The notes: generated by a model not told the origin, from the letters alone. Shown: positions 36,096 through 44,061, counted from the first letter of the stretch. The stretch: DNA of 64,000 nucleotides from Pseudomonas sp. dw_612 (GCF_018449725.1 NZ_JAAVVC010000010.1:177840-241839); one strand, 5' to 3'. A program made the numbers and translations.

Positions 36096-37805
36096 ATGCG
36101 CATCGAACCTCGCCTGTTGCCCGACACCCTGCCATTCCTCGGTGATCTGCCGCCGCTGCTGACCCGTCTTTACGCGGCGCGGGGCGTGCAGAGCGAGGCT
36201 GAACTGGACAAGAGCCTGGCGCGGCTGATTCCGTTCCAGCAGCTCAAGGGCATCGACGCGGCGGTGGATCTGCTGGTGGTGGCCCTGGAACAGCGTCAGC
36301 GGATCCTGATCGTCGGCGACTTCGATGCCGATGGCGCGACGGCCAGTACCGTCGGTGTGCTCGGCTTGCGCCTGTTGGGTGCGGCGCACGTTGACTATCT
36401 GGTGCCCAACCGTTTCGAGTATGGCTACGGCCTGACCCCGGAAATCGTCGAAGTGGCGCTGACCCGCACCCCGCAGTTGCTGATCACCGTGGACAACGGC
36501 ATCTCCAGTGTCGAAGGTGTGGCGGCGGCGAGAAAGGCCGGGCTCAAGGTGCTGGTCACCGATCACCACTTGCCCGGCGATGAACTGCCGCTGGCCGATG
36601 CCATCGTTAACCCGAACCAGCCCGGTTGCGACTTTCCAAGCAAGGCGCTGGCCGGCGTCGGCGTTATCTTCTATGTCCTGATGGCCCTGCGTGCACGCTT
36701 GCGCAGCCTCGGCTGGTACGACAGCAAGCCGCAACCGAACATCGGTGAATTGCTGGATCTGGTGGCGTTGGGCAGCGTCGCCGACGTGGTGCCGCTGGAT
36801 GCCAACAATCGGATTCTGGTGCACCAAGGCCTGGAGCGGATTCGCGCCGGGCGGGCGCGGCCGGGGATCAAGGCGATTCTTGAAGTGGCCAAGCGTGAAC
36901 CTGCGCGCATCACCTCTACGGATTTGGGTTTCATTGTCGGCCCGCGTTTGAATGCGGCGGGTCGCCTGGACGACATGAGCCTGGGCATCGAATGCCTGCT
37001 CACTGACGATGCCGGGCTCGCGCGGGAAATGGCGGCCCAGCTCGACGGCATGAACCAGGACCGCAAATCCATCGAGCAAGGCATGCAGCGTGAAGCGCTG
37101 GCCCAGCTCAAGGATTTGCCAGTGGAGTCGATGCCGTTCGGCTTGTGCCTGTTCGATCCCGAGTGGCATCAGGGGGTTATCGGCATCCTGGCCTCACGGA
37201 TGAAAGAGCGCTATTTCCGTCCGACCATTGCCTTTGCTGATGCCGGCGATGGTTTGCTCAAGGGCTCGGGGCGTTCGGTTCAGGGCTTTCACATTCGCGA
37301 TGCCTTGAGCGTGGTGGCGGCGCAGCATCCGAACCTGATCAGCAAGTACGGCGGCCACGCGATGGCGGCCGGTTTGACCTTGCCGGAAGCGAATTTTCCG
37401 CTATTCGCCGAAGCCTTTGACGCTGAAGTGCGTAGGCAATTGCGCGAAGAAGACCTGACCGGGCGCCTGCTGTCGGACGGCACCCTGGCGGTCGAGGAAT
37501 TCCACCTGGAACTGGCCCGCGCCCTGCGCCACGCCGGGCCATGGGGGCAGCACTTCCCGGAGCCGCTGTTTCACGGGGTGTTCCAATTGGTCGAGCAACG
37601 GGTGGTGGGTGAGCGGCACCTAAAAGTGGTGCTAAAAAGTGAGTGCGGTTCGGTGAAGCTCGATGGCATCGCTTTCGGGATCGACCGCGATATCTGGCCG
37701 AATCCGACCATCAAGTGGGTGGAATTGGCTTACAAGCTCGACCTTAACGAGTTTCGCGGGAATGAGACGGTGCAATTGATGATTGCCCACATCGAACCGC
37801 GTTAA
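36096..37805 (+). CDS. recJ: Single-stranded-DNA-specific exonuclease RecJ
   Basis: This 569-residue DHH-family exonuclease degrades single-stranded DNA 5' to 3' in recombination and mismatch repair. Metal-binding motifs are visible: VGDFDADGATA (Asp75-Asp79), VDNGISS and TDHHLPG (Asp156-His158). The DHHA1 half contains GGHAMAAGLTL and the OB-fold tail ends the protein. Length is normal. It follows yaeQ on the same strand and is closed by a REP pair. Confidence 0.96.
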   Translation: MRIEPRLLPDTLPFLGDLPPLLTRLYAARGVQSEAELDKSLARLIPFQQLKGIDAAVDLLVVALEQRQRILIVGDFDADGATASTVGVLGLRLLGAAHVDYLVPNRFEYGYGLTPEIVEVALTRTPQLLITVDNGISSVEGVAAARKAGLKVLVTDHHLPGDELPLADAIVNPNQPGCDFPSKALAGVGVIFYVLMALRARLRSLGWYDSKPQPNIGELLDLVALGSVADVVPLDANNRILVHQGLERIRAGRARPGIKAILEVAKREPARITSTDLGFIVGPRLNAAGRLDDMSLGIECLLTDDAGLAREMAAQLDGMNQDRKSIEQGMQREALAQLKDLPVESMPFGLCLFDPEWHQGVIGILASRMKERYFRPTIAFADAGDGLLKGSGRSVQGFHIRDALSVVAAQHPNLISKYGGHAMAAGLTLPEANFPLFAEAFDAEVRRQLREEDLTGRLLSDGTLAVEEFHLELARALRHAGPWGQHFPEPLFHGVFQLVEQRVVGERHLKVVLKSECGSVKLDGIAFGIDRDIWPNPTIKWVELAYKLDLNEFRGNETVQLMIAHIEPR

Positions 37806-37808
37806 GCC

Positions 37809-37875
37809 CTTCGCGGGCAGGCCTTACTCCTACAGGATTTTCTCAGACCCTTGTAGGAGCAAGGCTTGCCCGCGA
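37809..37875. repeat. Inverted REP pair
   Basis: CTTCGCGGGCAGGCCTTACT and its near-complement lie just after the recJ stop. The next 200 bases to the reductase gene show no other feature. Confidence 0.85.
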
Positions 37876-38076
37876 TAGCGATCTCCCAGACGCCAAATAT
37901 CCCCGGAACCCTCCCTCATCCCCCGTTGTCGACTAGGCTCTAAGCACTGCTTGATTGGCCTTGTGACGTCTTGTCGAATTTTTTGCCCGCGGGGGCGGGT
38001 GCTGCACCTTTTCCTGTCACTCGTCGACTTTTCAAACAGAACCCTGGAGCCTGCCCACTGATTCGAGAGGTGCCCC

Positions 38077-39183
38077 ATGAGTCTGCTGCTTGAACCCTAT
38101 ACCCTTCGCCAATTGACCCTGCTCAACCGCATCGCCGTGTCGCCGATGTGCCAGTACTCCAGCGTCGACGGCCTGGCCAATGACTGGCACCTGGTGCACC
38201 TCGGTAGCCGCGCCGTCGGCGGGGCCGGTCTGATTTTTACCGAAGCCACGGCGGTGACCGCCGATGGTCGCATCACCGCCGAGGACCTCGGCCTGTGGAA
38301 CGACGAACAGATCGAACCGTTGCAACGCATCACCCGGTTTATCGCGGCCCAAGGCGCCGTCGCCGGCATTCAACTGGCCCACGCCGGGCGCAAGGCCAGC
38401 ACTCATCGGCCGTGGATCGGCAAGCATGGCAGCGTCAAACCTGACGACGGTGGCTGGACGCCGGTCGGGCCTTCACCGATTGCCTTCGATCCACAACACA
38501 CGCCGCCTAAACAACTTGATGAAGGGCAGATCGCGGAAGTGATTCAGGCCTTCGTCGATGCGGCCAAACGTGCCCTGACCGCCGGTTTCAAAGTGGTCGA
38601 GATCCATGCCGCTCACGGTTATCTGCTGCACCAGTTTCTGTCGCCCCTTAGCAATCAGCGGCGCGATCAATATGGCGGCTCGTTCGAAAATCGCATTCGG
38701 CTGGTGCTGCAAGTCACCGAAGCGGTACGCGCGATCTGGCCTGAAGAGTTGCCGCTGTTCGTGCGGGTATCGGCTACCGACTGGGTCGAGGATGGCTGGA
38801 ATCCGGATGAAACCGTGGAACTGGCGCGACGCCTCAAGGACTTGGGCGTGGACCTGATCGACGTCTCGTCGGGCGGTACGGCGGCCAATGCGGAAATTCC
38901 TACGGGCCCGGGTTATCAAACCCGCTTCGCTGAGCGCGTGCGTAAGGAGTCAGGCATCGCCACCGGCACCGTGGGCATGATTACCGAGCCGGCGCAGGCT
39001 GAGCACATCCTGCGGACCTGTCAGGCGGACATCATCTTCCTGGCCCGCGAGTTGTTGCGTGATCCGTACTGGCCGCTGCATGCCGATGATGACCTGGGTG
39101 GGCGCAAAGCGGTGTGGCCGGCGCAGTATCAGCGGGCGACGCATCGGGATCAGCCGATTCATGAGTCGGATTTGCGGGACTGA
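38077..39183 (+). CDS. NADH:flavin oxidoreductase, Old Yellow Enzyme family (YqjM/XenA-like)
   Basis: This 368-residue FMN enzyme has the OYE barrel: LLEPYTLRQLTLLNRIAVSP, MCQYSSVDGLANDWHLVHLG, GIQLAHAGRKAS, EIHAAHGYLLHQFLSPLSNQ and a C-terminal ILRTCQADIIFLARELLRDP. The PMCQYSS cysteine and the HAGRK motif place it with the thermophilic-like group (YqjM, XenA), which reduces activated alkenes and some nitro compounds. GAGAGGTGCCCC precedes the ATG. It stands alone and is followed by a terminator, so its physiological substrate is not indicated. Confidence 0.92.
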   Translation: MSLLLEPYTLRQLTLLNRIAVSPMCQYSSVDGLANDWHLVHLGSRAVGGAGLIFTEATAVTADGRITAEDLGLWNDEQIEPLQRITRFIAAQGAVAGIQLAHAGRKASTHRPWIGKHGSVKPDDGGWTPVGPSPIAFDPQHTPPKQLDEGQIAEVIQAFVDAAKRALTAGFKVVEIHAAHGYLLHQFLSPLSNQRRDQYGGSFENRIRLVLQVTEAVRAIWPEELPLFVRVSATDWVEDGWNPDETVELARRLKDLGVDLIDVSSGGTAANAEIPTGPGYQTRFAERVRKESGIATGTVGMITEPAQAEHILRTCQADIIFLARELLRDPYWPLHADDDLGGRKAVWPAQYQRATHRDQPIHESDLRD

Positions 39184-39200
39184 TTAACGCTGTAAAAGCA

Positions 39201-39231
39201 AAAAGCCCCGATCGGATTGATCGGGGCTTTT
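39201..39231 (+). terminator. Rho-independent terminator after the OYE gene
   Basis: AAAAGCCCCGATC, loop GGATT, GATCGGGGCTTTT, 17 bases after the stop. The A-run on the other side could also serve the opposite strand. Confidence 0.92.
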
Positions 39232-39270
39232 GCGTTTCTGGCGCGGGATTTTTGTTGTCGGTCAGGCCGT

Positions 39271-39337
39271 CTTCGCGAGCAAGCCCGCTCCCACAGGGGA
39301 ATGCATTCCAAATGTGGGAGCGGGCTTGCTCGCGAAG
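39271..39337. repeat. Inverted REP pair
   Basis: CTTCGCGAGCAAGCCCGCTC and its complement with a 17-base spacer, between the convergent OYE and opgD genes. Confidence 0.9.
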
Positions 39338-39363
39338 AGGCCCGCCCAAACAACCACCTGATA

Positions 39364-40989
39364 TCAGGTGTACTTACGCTTCTCCGGCGCCGGCGGGAAA
39401 TACTGGTACAACCAGGTTTCACTCAACGTCCGGTCATTGGTGCGAATAAACAACCGCAGCTCCACTGGCGCCACGCTGTCATTGGTCGGGAACCAGTCAA
39501 ACGTGATGCGGTAACCCTTGATGTCATCCAGCACCAGCACGTTGAAGTCTTTCACCTCGCCATTCGAGCAGGTAACCACCGGCTCGATCGCCGCTCCTGG
39601 CGGCAAGCGATCCAGGCCGCCACCGGTGAAGTCCACCGCAAAGCGACGGGCCCAGACTTCCGGGTAATGCTCGCCCGGCGCCCAGCCTTCAATGAAACCA
39701 CCCATGCCCGAACGGGTCGCGTTGACTCGCGCCAGCGGTGTGCTGACCGGCGGTAAAGCGCTCCAGTACAGCTTGTAGCCGTAATTCAGCGAATCACCGG
39801 CCGCTACCGGTTTTTTCGGGGTCCAGAACGCGACGATGTTATCCAGGGTTTCGCCGGTTGTAGGAATTTCCAGCAGATCGATAGAGCCTTCGCCCCATGC
39901 GGTCGTAGGTTCTACCCACAGGCTCGGGCGCTTGCTGTACCAGTCGACGGTGTCTTGATAGCTGGCGAACTCGTGATCGGTCTGCACCAGGCCGAAACCT
40001 TTCGGGTCGGTGTCGGCGAAGGCGTTGAACTGCAGGGTCGCCGGGTTGTTCAACGGACGGCAGATCCACTCGCCATTACCACGCCACATGGCCAGGCGAT
40101 CGGAGTCGTGGATTTGCGGGTGAATGGTGTCGCACATGCGCCGTTCATGGGTGCCGCAGCTGAACATGCTGGTCATCGGCGAGATGCCCAGTTGTTCGAT
40201 GTCGGTACGGGCATTGATGTGCGCGTCGATGCCCATGACCACTTGGCTGGCCTGGCAGTCGATGTCGAAACGATAGGCACCGGTCGCGCTCGGCGAATCG
40301 AGCAGCGCGTAGACCACGAAACGGGTGCTGTCCTTGTCCGGCGTCTCGAACCAGAACTTGGTGAAGTCCGGGAATTCCTCACGCTTCTTGGCGTAGGTAT
40401 CGATCGCCAGCCCGCGAGCCGACAGGCCATATTGGCCAGAAGCATCCACCGCGCGGAAATAGCTGGCGCCCAGAAAAGACAACACGTCGTGCTTGTCCAG
40501 CTCCGGGGCCTTGAACAATTTGAACCCGGAAAAACCCAGGTCGGCGCCAAGCTGCTTGGTGTCGACCGTGGTTTTTTCATAGTTGAACAGCGACGGGCGG
40601 AAATGCACTTCCCGGGCCTGACGCGTCTTGGGATCGACGCTGAACATGCGCACAGGTTGCTTGAACCCCATGCCGACATGGAAAAACTGCACGTCCAACT
40701 GACCGTTCAAGTCATTCCACAGCGAATGCTTGCCGTCGTACTGGATCGCATTGAAGTTCTGCGGCGTCATGGTCCCCAGCGTCGGCGGCAACACTTGCTT
40801 GGTGTCTTGGTAACGATTACCGGCGAGCTGCTTGGCCTGGATCTTCAGCGCTTCGAAGTCGAACGCCTGGGCGTCGCCATCCGCCGCCTCATTCCCGGCC
40901 CAGGCGCGTGCGGCCAGCAGGCCGGTGGCCGATAAACCGGTGTAGGCAGCGATAGCCATGGACGCTTTGAGCAAATTCCTGCGGTGCAT
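39364..40989 (-). CDS. opgD: Periplasmic glucan biosynthesis protein OpgD
   Basis: This 541-residue protein carries a Tat signal (MHRRNLLKASMAIAAYTGLS) with the twin arginines at residues 3-4, as expected for OpgD but not for its paralogue OpgG. The mature part begins FDFEALKIQAKQLAGNRYQD and contains GVGGFIEGWAPG-like and SPMTSMFSCGTHERR segments of the MdoG/MdoD fold. It shapes osmoregulated periplasmic glucans. I chose the ATG at 40989 because the Tat motif starts there; the frame extends to 41079 without sense. Confidence 0.95.
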   Translation of the reverse strand: MHRRNLLKASMAIAAYTGLSATGLLAARAWAGNEAADGDAQAFDFEALKIQAKQLAGNRYQDTKQVLPPTLGTMTPQNFNAIQYDGKHSLWNDLNGQLDVQFFHVGMGFKQPVRMFSVDPKTRQAREVHFRPSLFNYEKTTVDTKQLGADLGFSGFKLFKAPELDKHDVLSFLGASYFRAVDASGQYGLSARGLAIDTYAKKREEFPDFTKFWFETPDKDSTRFVVYALLDSPSATGAYRFDIDCQASQVVMGIDAHINARTDIEQLGISPMTSMFSCGTHERRMCDTIHPQIHDSDRLAMWRGNGEWICRPLNNPATLQFNAFADTDPKGFGLVQTDHEFASYQDTVDWYSKRPSLWVEPTTAWGEGSIDLLEIPTTGETLDNIVAFWTPKKPVAAGDSLNYGYKLYWSALPPVSTPLARVNATRSGMGGFIEGWAPGEHYPEVWARRFAVDFTGGGLDRLPPGAAIEPVVTCSNGEVKDFNVLVLDDIKGYRITFDWFPTNDSVAPVELRLFIRTNDRTLSETWLYQYFPPAPEKRKYT

Positions 40990-41405
40990 AAGTACAACCT
41001 GTCGTGAACAATCCCGCGCCGTTCCTGGCACTGCTGGGATCAAAAAAGGAGGTTCGGACATGCCTTCGGCCAAACGCAACGGACTTTAAACAGATGCCAA
41101 ATAGCTTAAACCGTTCGGTCATCGAGAAAAAATGATTGATAGCACATCGATGTTGCGGCAATGAAACAAGACATGTCCGGTAACGTTTCCCACAGTACTT
41201 TCTGTTTTGTATGGCATTTGTGCCTTTTTCGACTAATTACTCTAAAAACCACTTTTCAGCGCCGATTTAATTCCTATTCTATGGGCATGACCGGTTTCGG
41301 CCCTTCAGGCCGGTGGGTTCAGCGCGCACCAAGCGACTGCTGAAAAAGTAGTAGGGCGATGCGGTTTTCTGAAGTTTTCTTTGACGTATTAAAAGGACAT
41401 CGTCC
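40990..41405. other. Intergenic stretch between opgD and the small conserved gene
   Basis: This divergent intergenic region is A/T-rich in its middle. One short hairpin is visible (CGGCC, loop CTTCA, GGCCG at 41298-41312), which would lie in the leader of the gene at 41406. A 60-codon frame at 41161 lacks a ribosome-binding site and looks unconvincing. I see no named regulatory site. Confidence 0.5.
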
Positions 41406-41591
41406 ATGTCGAAAGTACAAGGCATCACCGAACTGTTAGGGATCTTTCCATGCCTGTCGACCGGAAGGCGCAGGCGACGGCTCAATTCGGAGGAGATGAA
41501 ATTGGTGGAGCGGTATCGGGAGCTGTCCGAGAGTGATCGGATTGCGATGAGGTATTTGGTGGATGCGATGAGGAGTGTTTCGAGGTTTTGA
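41406..41591 (+). CDS. Small conserved Pseudomonas protein, unknown function
   Basis: This 61-residue basic protein contains an arginine cluster (STGRRRRRLNSEEMKLVERY) and a helical C-terminus (ESDRIAMRYLVDAMRSVSRF). I believe I have seen closely similar small proteins in other pseudomonads, but have no function to offer. AAAAGGAC lies ahead of the ATG. No membrane segment is visible. It could be a small nucleic-acid-binding or adaptor protein; that is a guess from charge alone. Confidence 0.65.
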   Translation: MSKVQGITELLGIFPCLSTGRRRRRLNSEEMKLVERYRELSESDRIAMRYLVDAMRSVSRF

Positions 41592-41628
41592 GGGGGGCGT
41601 GACACTGTGTTGCGGCCGTAACCCGATC

Positions 41629-41761
41629 TGTAGCAGCTGGCGAAGCCTGCGTTCGGCTGCGCAGCAGTCGTGAATTCAGGTTGCGCGGTGTACCTGATAC
41701 ACCGCGCACTCAGGTTTTACGACTGCTTCGCAGCCGAACGCAGGCTTCGCCAGCTGCTACA
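41629..41761. repeat. Long palindrome (TGTAGCAGCTGGCG type), copy 2
   Basis: Nearly identical in arms to 26602-26734: TGTAGCAGCTGGCGAAGCCT at the left and its complement at the right, with nested CGGCTGCGCAGCAGTCG-like inner arms. Here the gene-side base changes (GCGCAGCAG versus GCGTAGCAG) occur as compensating differences between the arms. Confidence 0.9.
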
Positions 41762-41782
41762 AGGAAGGTGCTTCGACTAACC

Positions 41783-41814
41783 AAAGGGGCGGGCCGTAAG
41801 GTCTGCCCCTTTTC
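41783..41814. terminator. Terminator between the small gene and the Bro-N gene
   Basis: AAAGGGGCGGGCC, loop GTAA, GGTCTGCCCCTTTT. The stem is flanked by A and T runs on either side, so it could work in both directions between the convergent genes. Confidence 0.85.
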
Positions 41815-41831
41815 GTTTGTTCAGCTGACCC

Positions 41832-42332
41832 TCAACTGCAAGTGCCCATGATCTTGAACGGCCGCTGTACCTGCATCAGATCAGGCATATCCCGCCACTT
41901 GATCCAGGCCTGATGCTGCCAGTGCAGCAGCGGCACCGAGATGCCGGCCCACTGCAATGAACTCAGGCTTGGAACGTTATCCACAGAGGCCGCGTTCGAT
42001 TCACGCAGCATCGGGATGACTTCGTTGCTCAGCCATTGGCGCAGGTTTCGGTTTTCCGGGATGAAATGGTGGACGAGGAGGGCGTACATGCCTGATTCGC
42101 TGACCATCAGGGATTCGACGGTGTTACCGCTTTTCAGCAGCCAGACGTTTCGGCGTTGATCGGGGTCGAGTTTCAGGGTGAGGCGTTCGGCCATTGAACG
42201 GCCCATCAGGCGACCGAGATCGTGGACGCAGAACCAGGCTTGGTTGTCTTGCATGAGGGTGTGGAGGAAGCGGTTGTGGCGGGTGAAAACTGTGGGGGTG
42301 AAGTAAGGCGAATTTTGAGCGTACTTAGGCAT
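41832..42332 (-). CDS. Bro-N domain antirepressor-like protein
   Basis: This 166-residue protein has a Bro-N domain over about residues 14-115: VFTRHNRFLHTLMQDNQAWF, VHDLGRLMGRSMAERLTLKL, SESGMYALLVHHFIPENRNL and RQWLSNEVIPMLRE. Bro-N is the DNA-binding domain of phage antirepressors. The C-terminal third is short and not recognisable as a usual Ant domain. No phage structural or integrase gene lies nearby, so this looks like a domesticated phage regulator. The start lies a few bases from the end of two small upstream frames, as in phage icd-ant operons, and a C4-like RNA region lies further upstream. Confidence 0.85.
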   Translation of the reverse strand: MPKYAQNSPYFTPTVFTRHNRFLHTLMQDNQAWFCVHDLGRLMGRSMAERLTLKLDPDQRRNVWLLKSGNTVESLMVSESGMYALLVHHFIPENRNLRQWLSNEVIPMLRESNAASVDNVPSLSSLQWAGISVPLLHWQHQAWIKWRDMPDLMQVQRPFKIMGTCS

Positions 42333-42615
42333 GAAGGCTAACTTCCGTTTTGATTAGGAAAGTCGCCACCAACCCTTCGACAGGTTGGGTGGCGGACCGA
42401 GTGGCGTTCGAAGTCGGGATACTTCCAGTCAAAACGGCAAAGCCGGAAGGCCCGCGCCACACGGCCCGCCATAAAGCAGAACTAAAGGCATAAACAGCCG
42501 CAGTTCTATGGAGGGCACGCGAGCACCGTTCTGACTTTTCCCAGCTTCGACACCGGGTCGCTGATTTGGCAGCGACGAGGTAAAGCCTATCGTCCAGGCG
42601 CTCGCGGTGCCAAGT
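42325..42615 (-). CDS. Ash/Icd-like frame ahead of the Bro-N gene
   Basis: A 96-codon open frame with no clear start codon runs from just after a TAG at 42616-42618 and ends within the first codons of the Bro-N gene. It reads LVAAKSATRCRSWEKSERCS, then RTAAVYAFSSALWRAVW and RGPSGFAVLTGSIPTSNATR. From memory the VAAKSA phrase and the layout resemble phage Ash (Icd-like) proteins, which precede antirepressors. Translation may start at a non-standard codon or further in (GTG in AVWRG). An alternative 44-codon frame, ATG 42472 to TAG 42338, ends five bases before the Bro-N ATG. Coding status is uncertain. Confidence 0.4.
   Translation of the reverse strand, partial: TWHRERLDDRLYLVAAKSATRCRSWEKSERCSRALHRTAAVYAFSSALWRAVWRGPSGFAVLTGSIPTSNATRSATQPVEGLVATFLIKTEVSLHA
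42514..42611 (-). ncRNA. C4-like antisense RNA region of a phage immunity type
   Basis: On the minus strand, GGCACCGCGAGCGCC (42597-42611) is complementary to the downstream GGTGCTCGCGTGCC (42514-42527): 14 pairs with one bulge and one G-U. Between them lies a perfect 7-bp hairpin, GTCGCTG-CCAAAT-CAGCGAC (42557-42576), followed by CCGGTGTCGAAGCTGGGAAA. In phages P1/P7, C4 RNA is cut from the icd-ant leader and pairs with the downstream icd translation-initiation region, silencing the antirepressor. Position, long-range complementarity and hairpin fit that model. The exact ends are unknown. Confidence 0.5.
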
Positions 42616-42772
42616 CTACTCTGGCGCCGCGTGTTGTAGGAATTGGAGCTTTTATCGGAAGGCTCGGTCTGTAGGAATTTCCTGTTTTTGCATGAGCTGC
42701 AGCGCCACGCGGTAGTCGAGTGGTATCTCTAGTTTTCATTGCCTGTGGTCAAAGAGCACCAAGGAATTTTCG

Positions 42773-43390
42773 GTGCTTAGCGGACAGGCTCAGAAAATGG
42801 AGAATGCCTTGAAAGTATGCCTGAAACAGATAAACGGCCCTTGGGACCAGGGATGGGTGCTGGACAAGCACATGATAAGTAGTACCTTTCTAGGAGATGA
42901 CGAGCATGGAAACCCACGTTTCGATAATCTCCGTACAGAGGTAGGACAAGCGACCTACCAGCTCAAATATCAGAAGGATTGGAGTCAGGTGAGCCCTCTT
43001 GCTCAAGCTGTAGCGACGAATGTTTTACCTAAGCTTGCTCAGGTAGGATTCGTAGTGCCTATGCCTGCCTCGAATGTCCGGGCTAGACAACCCGTTACCG
43101 AGGTTGCCGTCGAGTTAGGACGAATAATCGGAAAGCCTGTTTTCTCGGATTTACTCCGAAAGGCTGCTACGCAACAGTCGCTTAAAGATCTGCATTCCAA
43201 GGAGCAAAAGGTTGCTGCTATTGGCGCTAGCTTCAGTGTGAATGATGAAATTACCAATGCCGGCTGTTGGAATGTTTTGGTTGTTGATGATTTGTTTGAC
43301 AGTGGCGCGTCAATGGATGCCGCCTGTGCGGTTTTACGTCAATATCCAAAAGTTGGAAAAATCTACGTCGCGGCATTAACTTGGAAATGA
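42773..43390 (+). CDS. ComF-like phosphoribosyltransferase
   Basis: This protein of 205 residues (197 if it starts at the ATG at 42797) has a type I phosphoribosyltransferase fold. FVVPMPASNVRARQPVTEVA followed by LGRIIGKPVFSDLLRKAATQ resembles ComF, and WNVLVVDDLFDSGASMDAAC is the PRPP-binding loop. The ComF zinc ribbon is absent; instead 80 unusual N-terminal residues are present. AAGGAA lies six bases before the GTG at 42773, which favours the longer form. Base composition is clearly more A/T-rich than the neighbours, and the next gene starts five bases after the stop. Substrate base and product are unknown; the pairing suggests nucleotide signalling. Confidence 0.78.
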   Translation: MLSGQAQKMENALKVCLKQINGPWDQGWVLDKHMISSTFLGDDEHGNPRFDNLRTEVGQATYQLKYQKDWSQVSPLAQAVATNVLPKLAQVGFVVPMPASNVRARQPVTEVAVELGRIIGKPVFSDLLRKAATQQSLKDLHSKEQKVAAIGASFSVNDEITNAGCWNVLVVDDLFDSGASMDAACAVLRQYPKVGKIYVAALTWK

Positions 43391-43395
43391 GATAG

Positions 43396-43953
43396 ATGAC
43401 AACTGTATTCATTGCGGGCTCTATTAATATCAAGCACCTTGATCCGAAGGTTAAAGAGCGTATCAATAATATCGTTGATTCAGAGTTTGACGTCGTCGTT
43501 GGCGATGCAGGCGGAGCTGATACATCTATCCAAGAGTATCTGTTAAGCCTGGTTCGATCTAAAACTACTGTTTATTGCAGTGGCGTGGTCCCGCGAAACA
43601 ATCTTGGAGAATGGCCGGCTAGAACAGTAGAAACCAAACACTCCAAGGGGTCGCGAGCATTTTTTACCGCGAAGGACGTTGTCATGGCCGAGGCCGCTGA
43701 TTACGGCTTGATGATATGGGATGCAAAAAGTACGGGGACACTGAGCAACGTAATTGAACTGTTGTCTCGAAAGAAAAAGTCGCTTGTTTTTGTTAATAAA
43801 GAAAAAGCTTTTAAAGTAGTTGGGAGTGTGAGTCAGCTTGAGGAGCTTCTTACGTTTATGTCGGATTATGCAAAACAAAAAGCAGATGAAAAAATCAAAC
43901 TTTTCGATCGTATCTCTTTGCTGAAACACGATCAGGCGGAGCTATTGCTTTGA
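43396..43953 (+). CDS. SLOG-superfamily (DprA/LOG-like Rossmann) protein
   Basis: This 185-residue protein shows a nucleotide-binding Rossmann pattern: FIAGSINIKHLD (residues 5-16), VVGDAGGADTSIQEYL (34-49), VYCSGVVPRNNLGEW (59-73) and a late DYGLMIWDAKSTGTLSNVIE (102-121). The order fits SLOG proteins, which bind or cleave nucleotides. The C-terminal 45 residues are Lys/Asp-rich and probably helical. It follows the phosphoribosyltransferase gene by five bases, shares its A/T-rich composition and is closed by a terminator, so the two form one transferred module. No effector domain such as a nuclease or membrane segment is seen. Confidence 0.7.
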   Translation: MTTVFIAGSINIKHLDPKVKERINNIVDSEFDVVVGDAGGADTSIQEYLLSLVRSKTTVYCSGVVPRNNLGEWPARTVETKHSKGSRAFFTAKDVVMAEAADYGLMIWDAKSTGTLSNVIELLSRKKKSLVFVNKEKAFKVVGSVSQLEELLTFMSDYAKQKADEKIKLFDRISLLKHDQAELLL

Positions 43954-43983
43954 TGGTTTTCGCTTCTGTCAATAGGCGTCATT

Positions 43984-44024
43984 AATCCCCCTTTTCTCCA
44001 CGCATGTGAGAAAGGGGGATTTTT
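43984..44024. terminator. Bidirectional terminator between the SLOG gene and the permease gene
   Basis: AATCCCCCTTTTCTC, loop, GAGAAAGGGGGATTTTT. The symmetric A and T runs allow use from both convergent genes. Confidence 0.9.
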
Positions 44025-44061
44025 CAGTTCAGGCACCACTAACAGCGCCTGGGAATAATCG

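Noticed and set aside
41161..41343. 60-codon plus-strand frame
   Set aside because: No ribosome-binding site, no recognisable pattern, and it lies in the A/T-rich gap divergent to opgD.
42338..42472. 44-codon frame ending five bases before the Bro-N gene, as a separate gene
   Set aside because: Its position would allow coupling, but the overlapping frame at 42325-42615 shows the better Ash-like sequence; it is mentioned there and not listed on its own.
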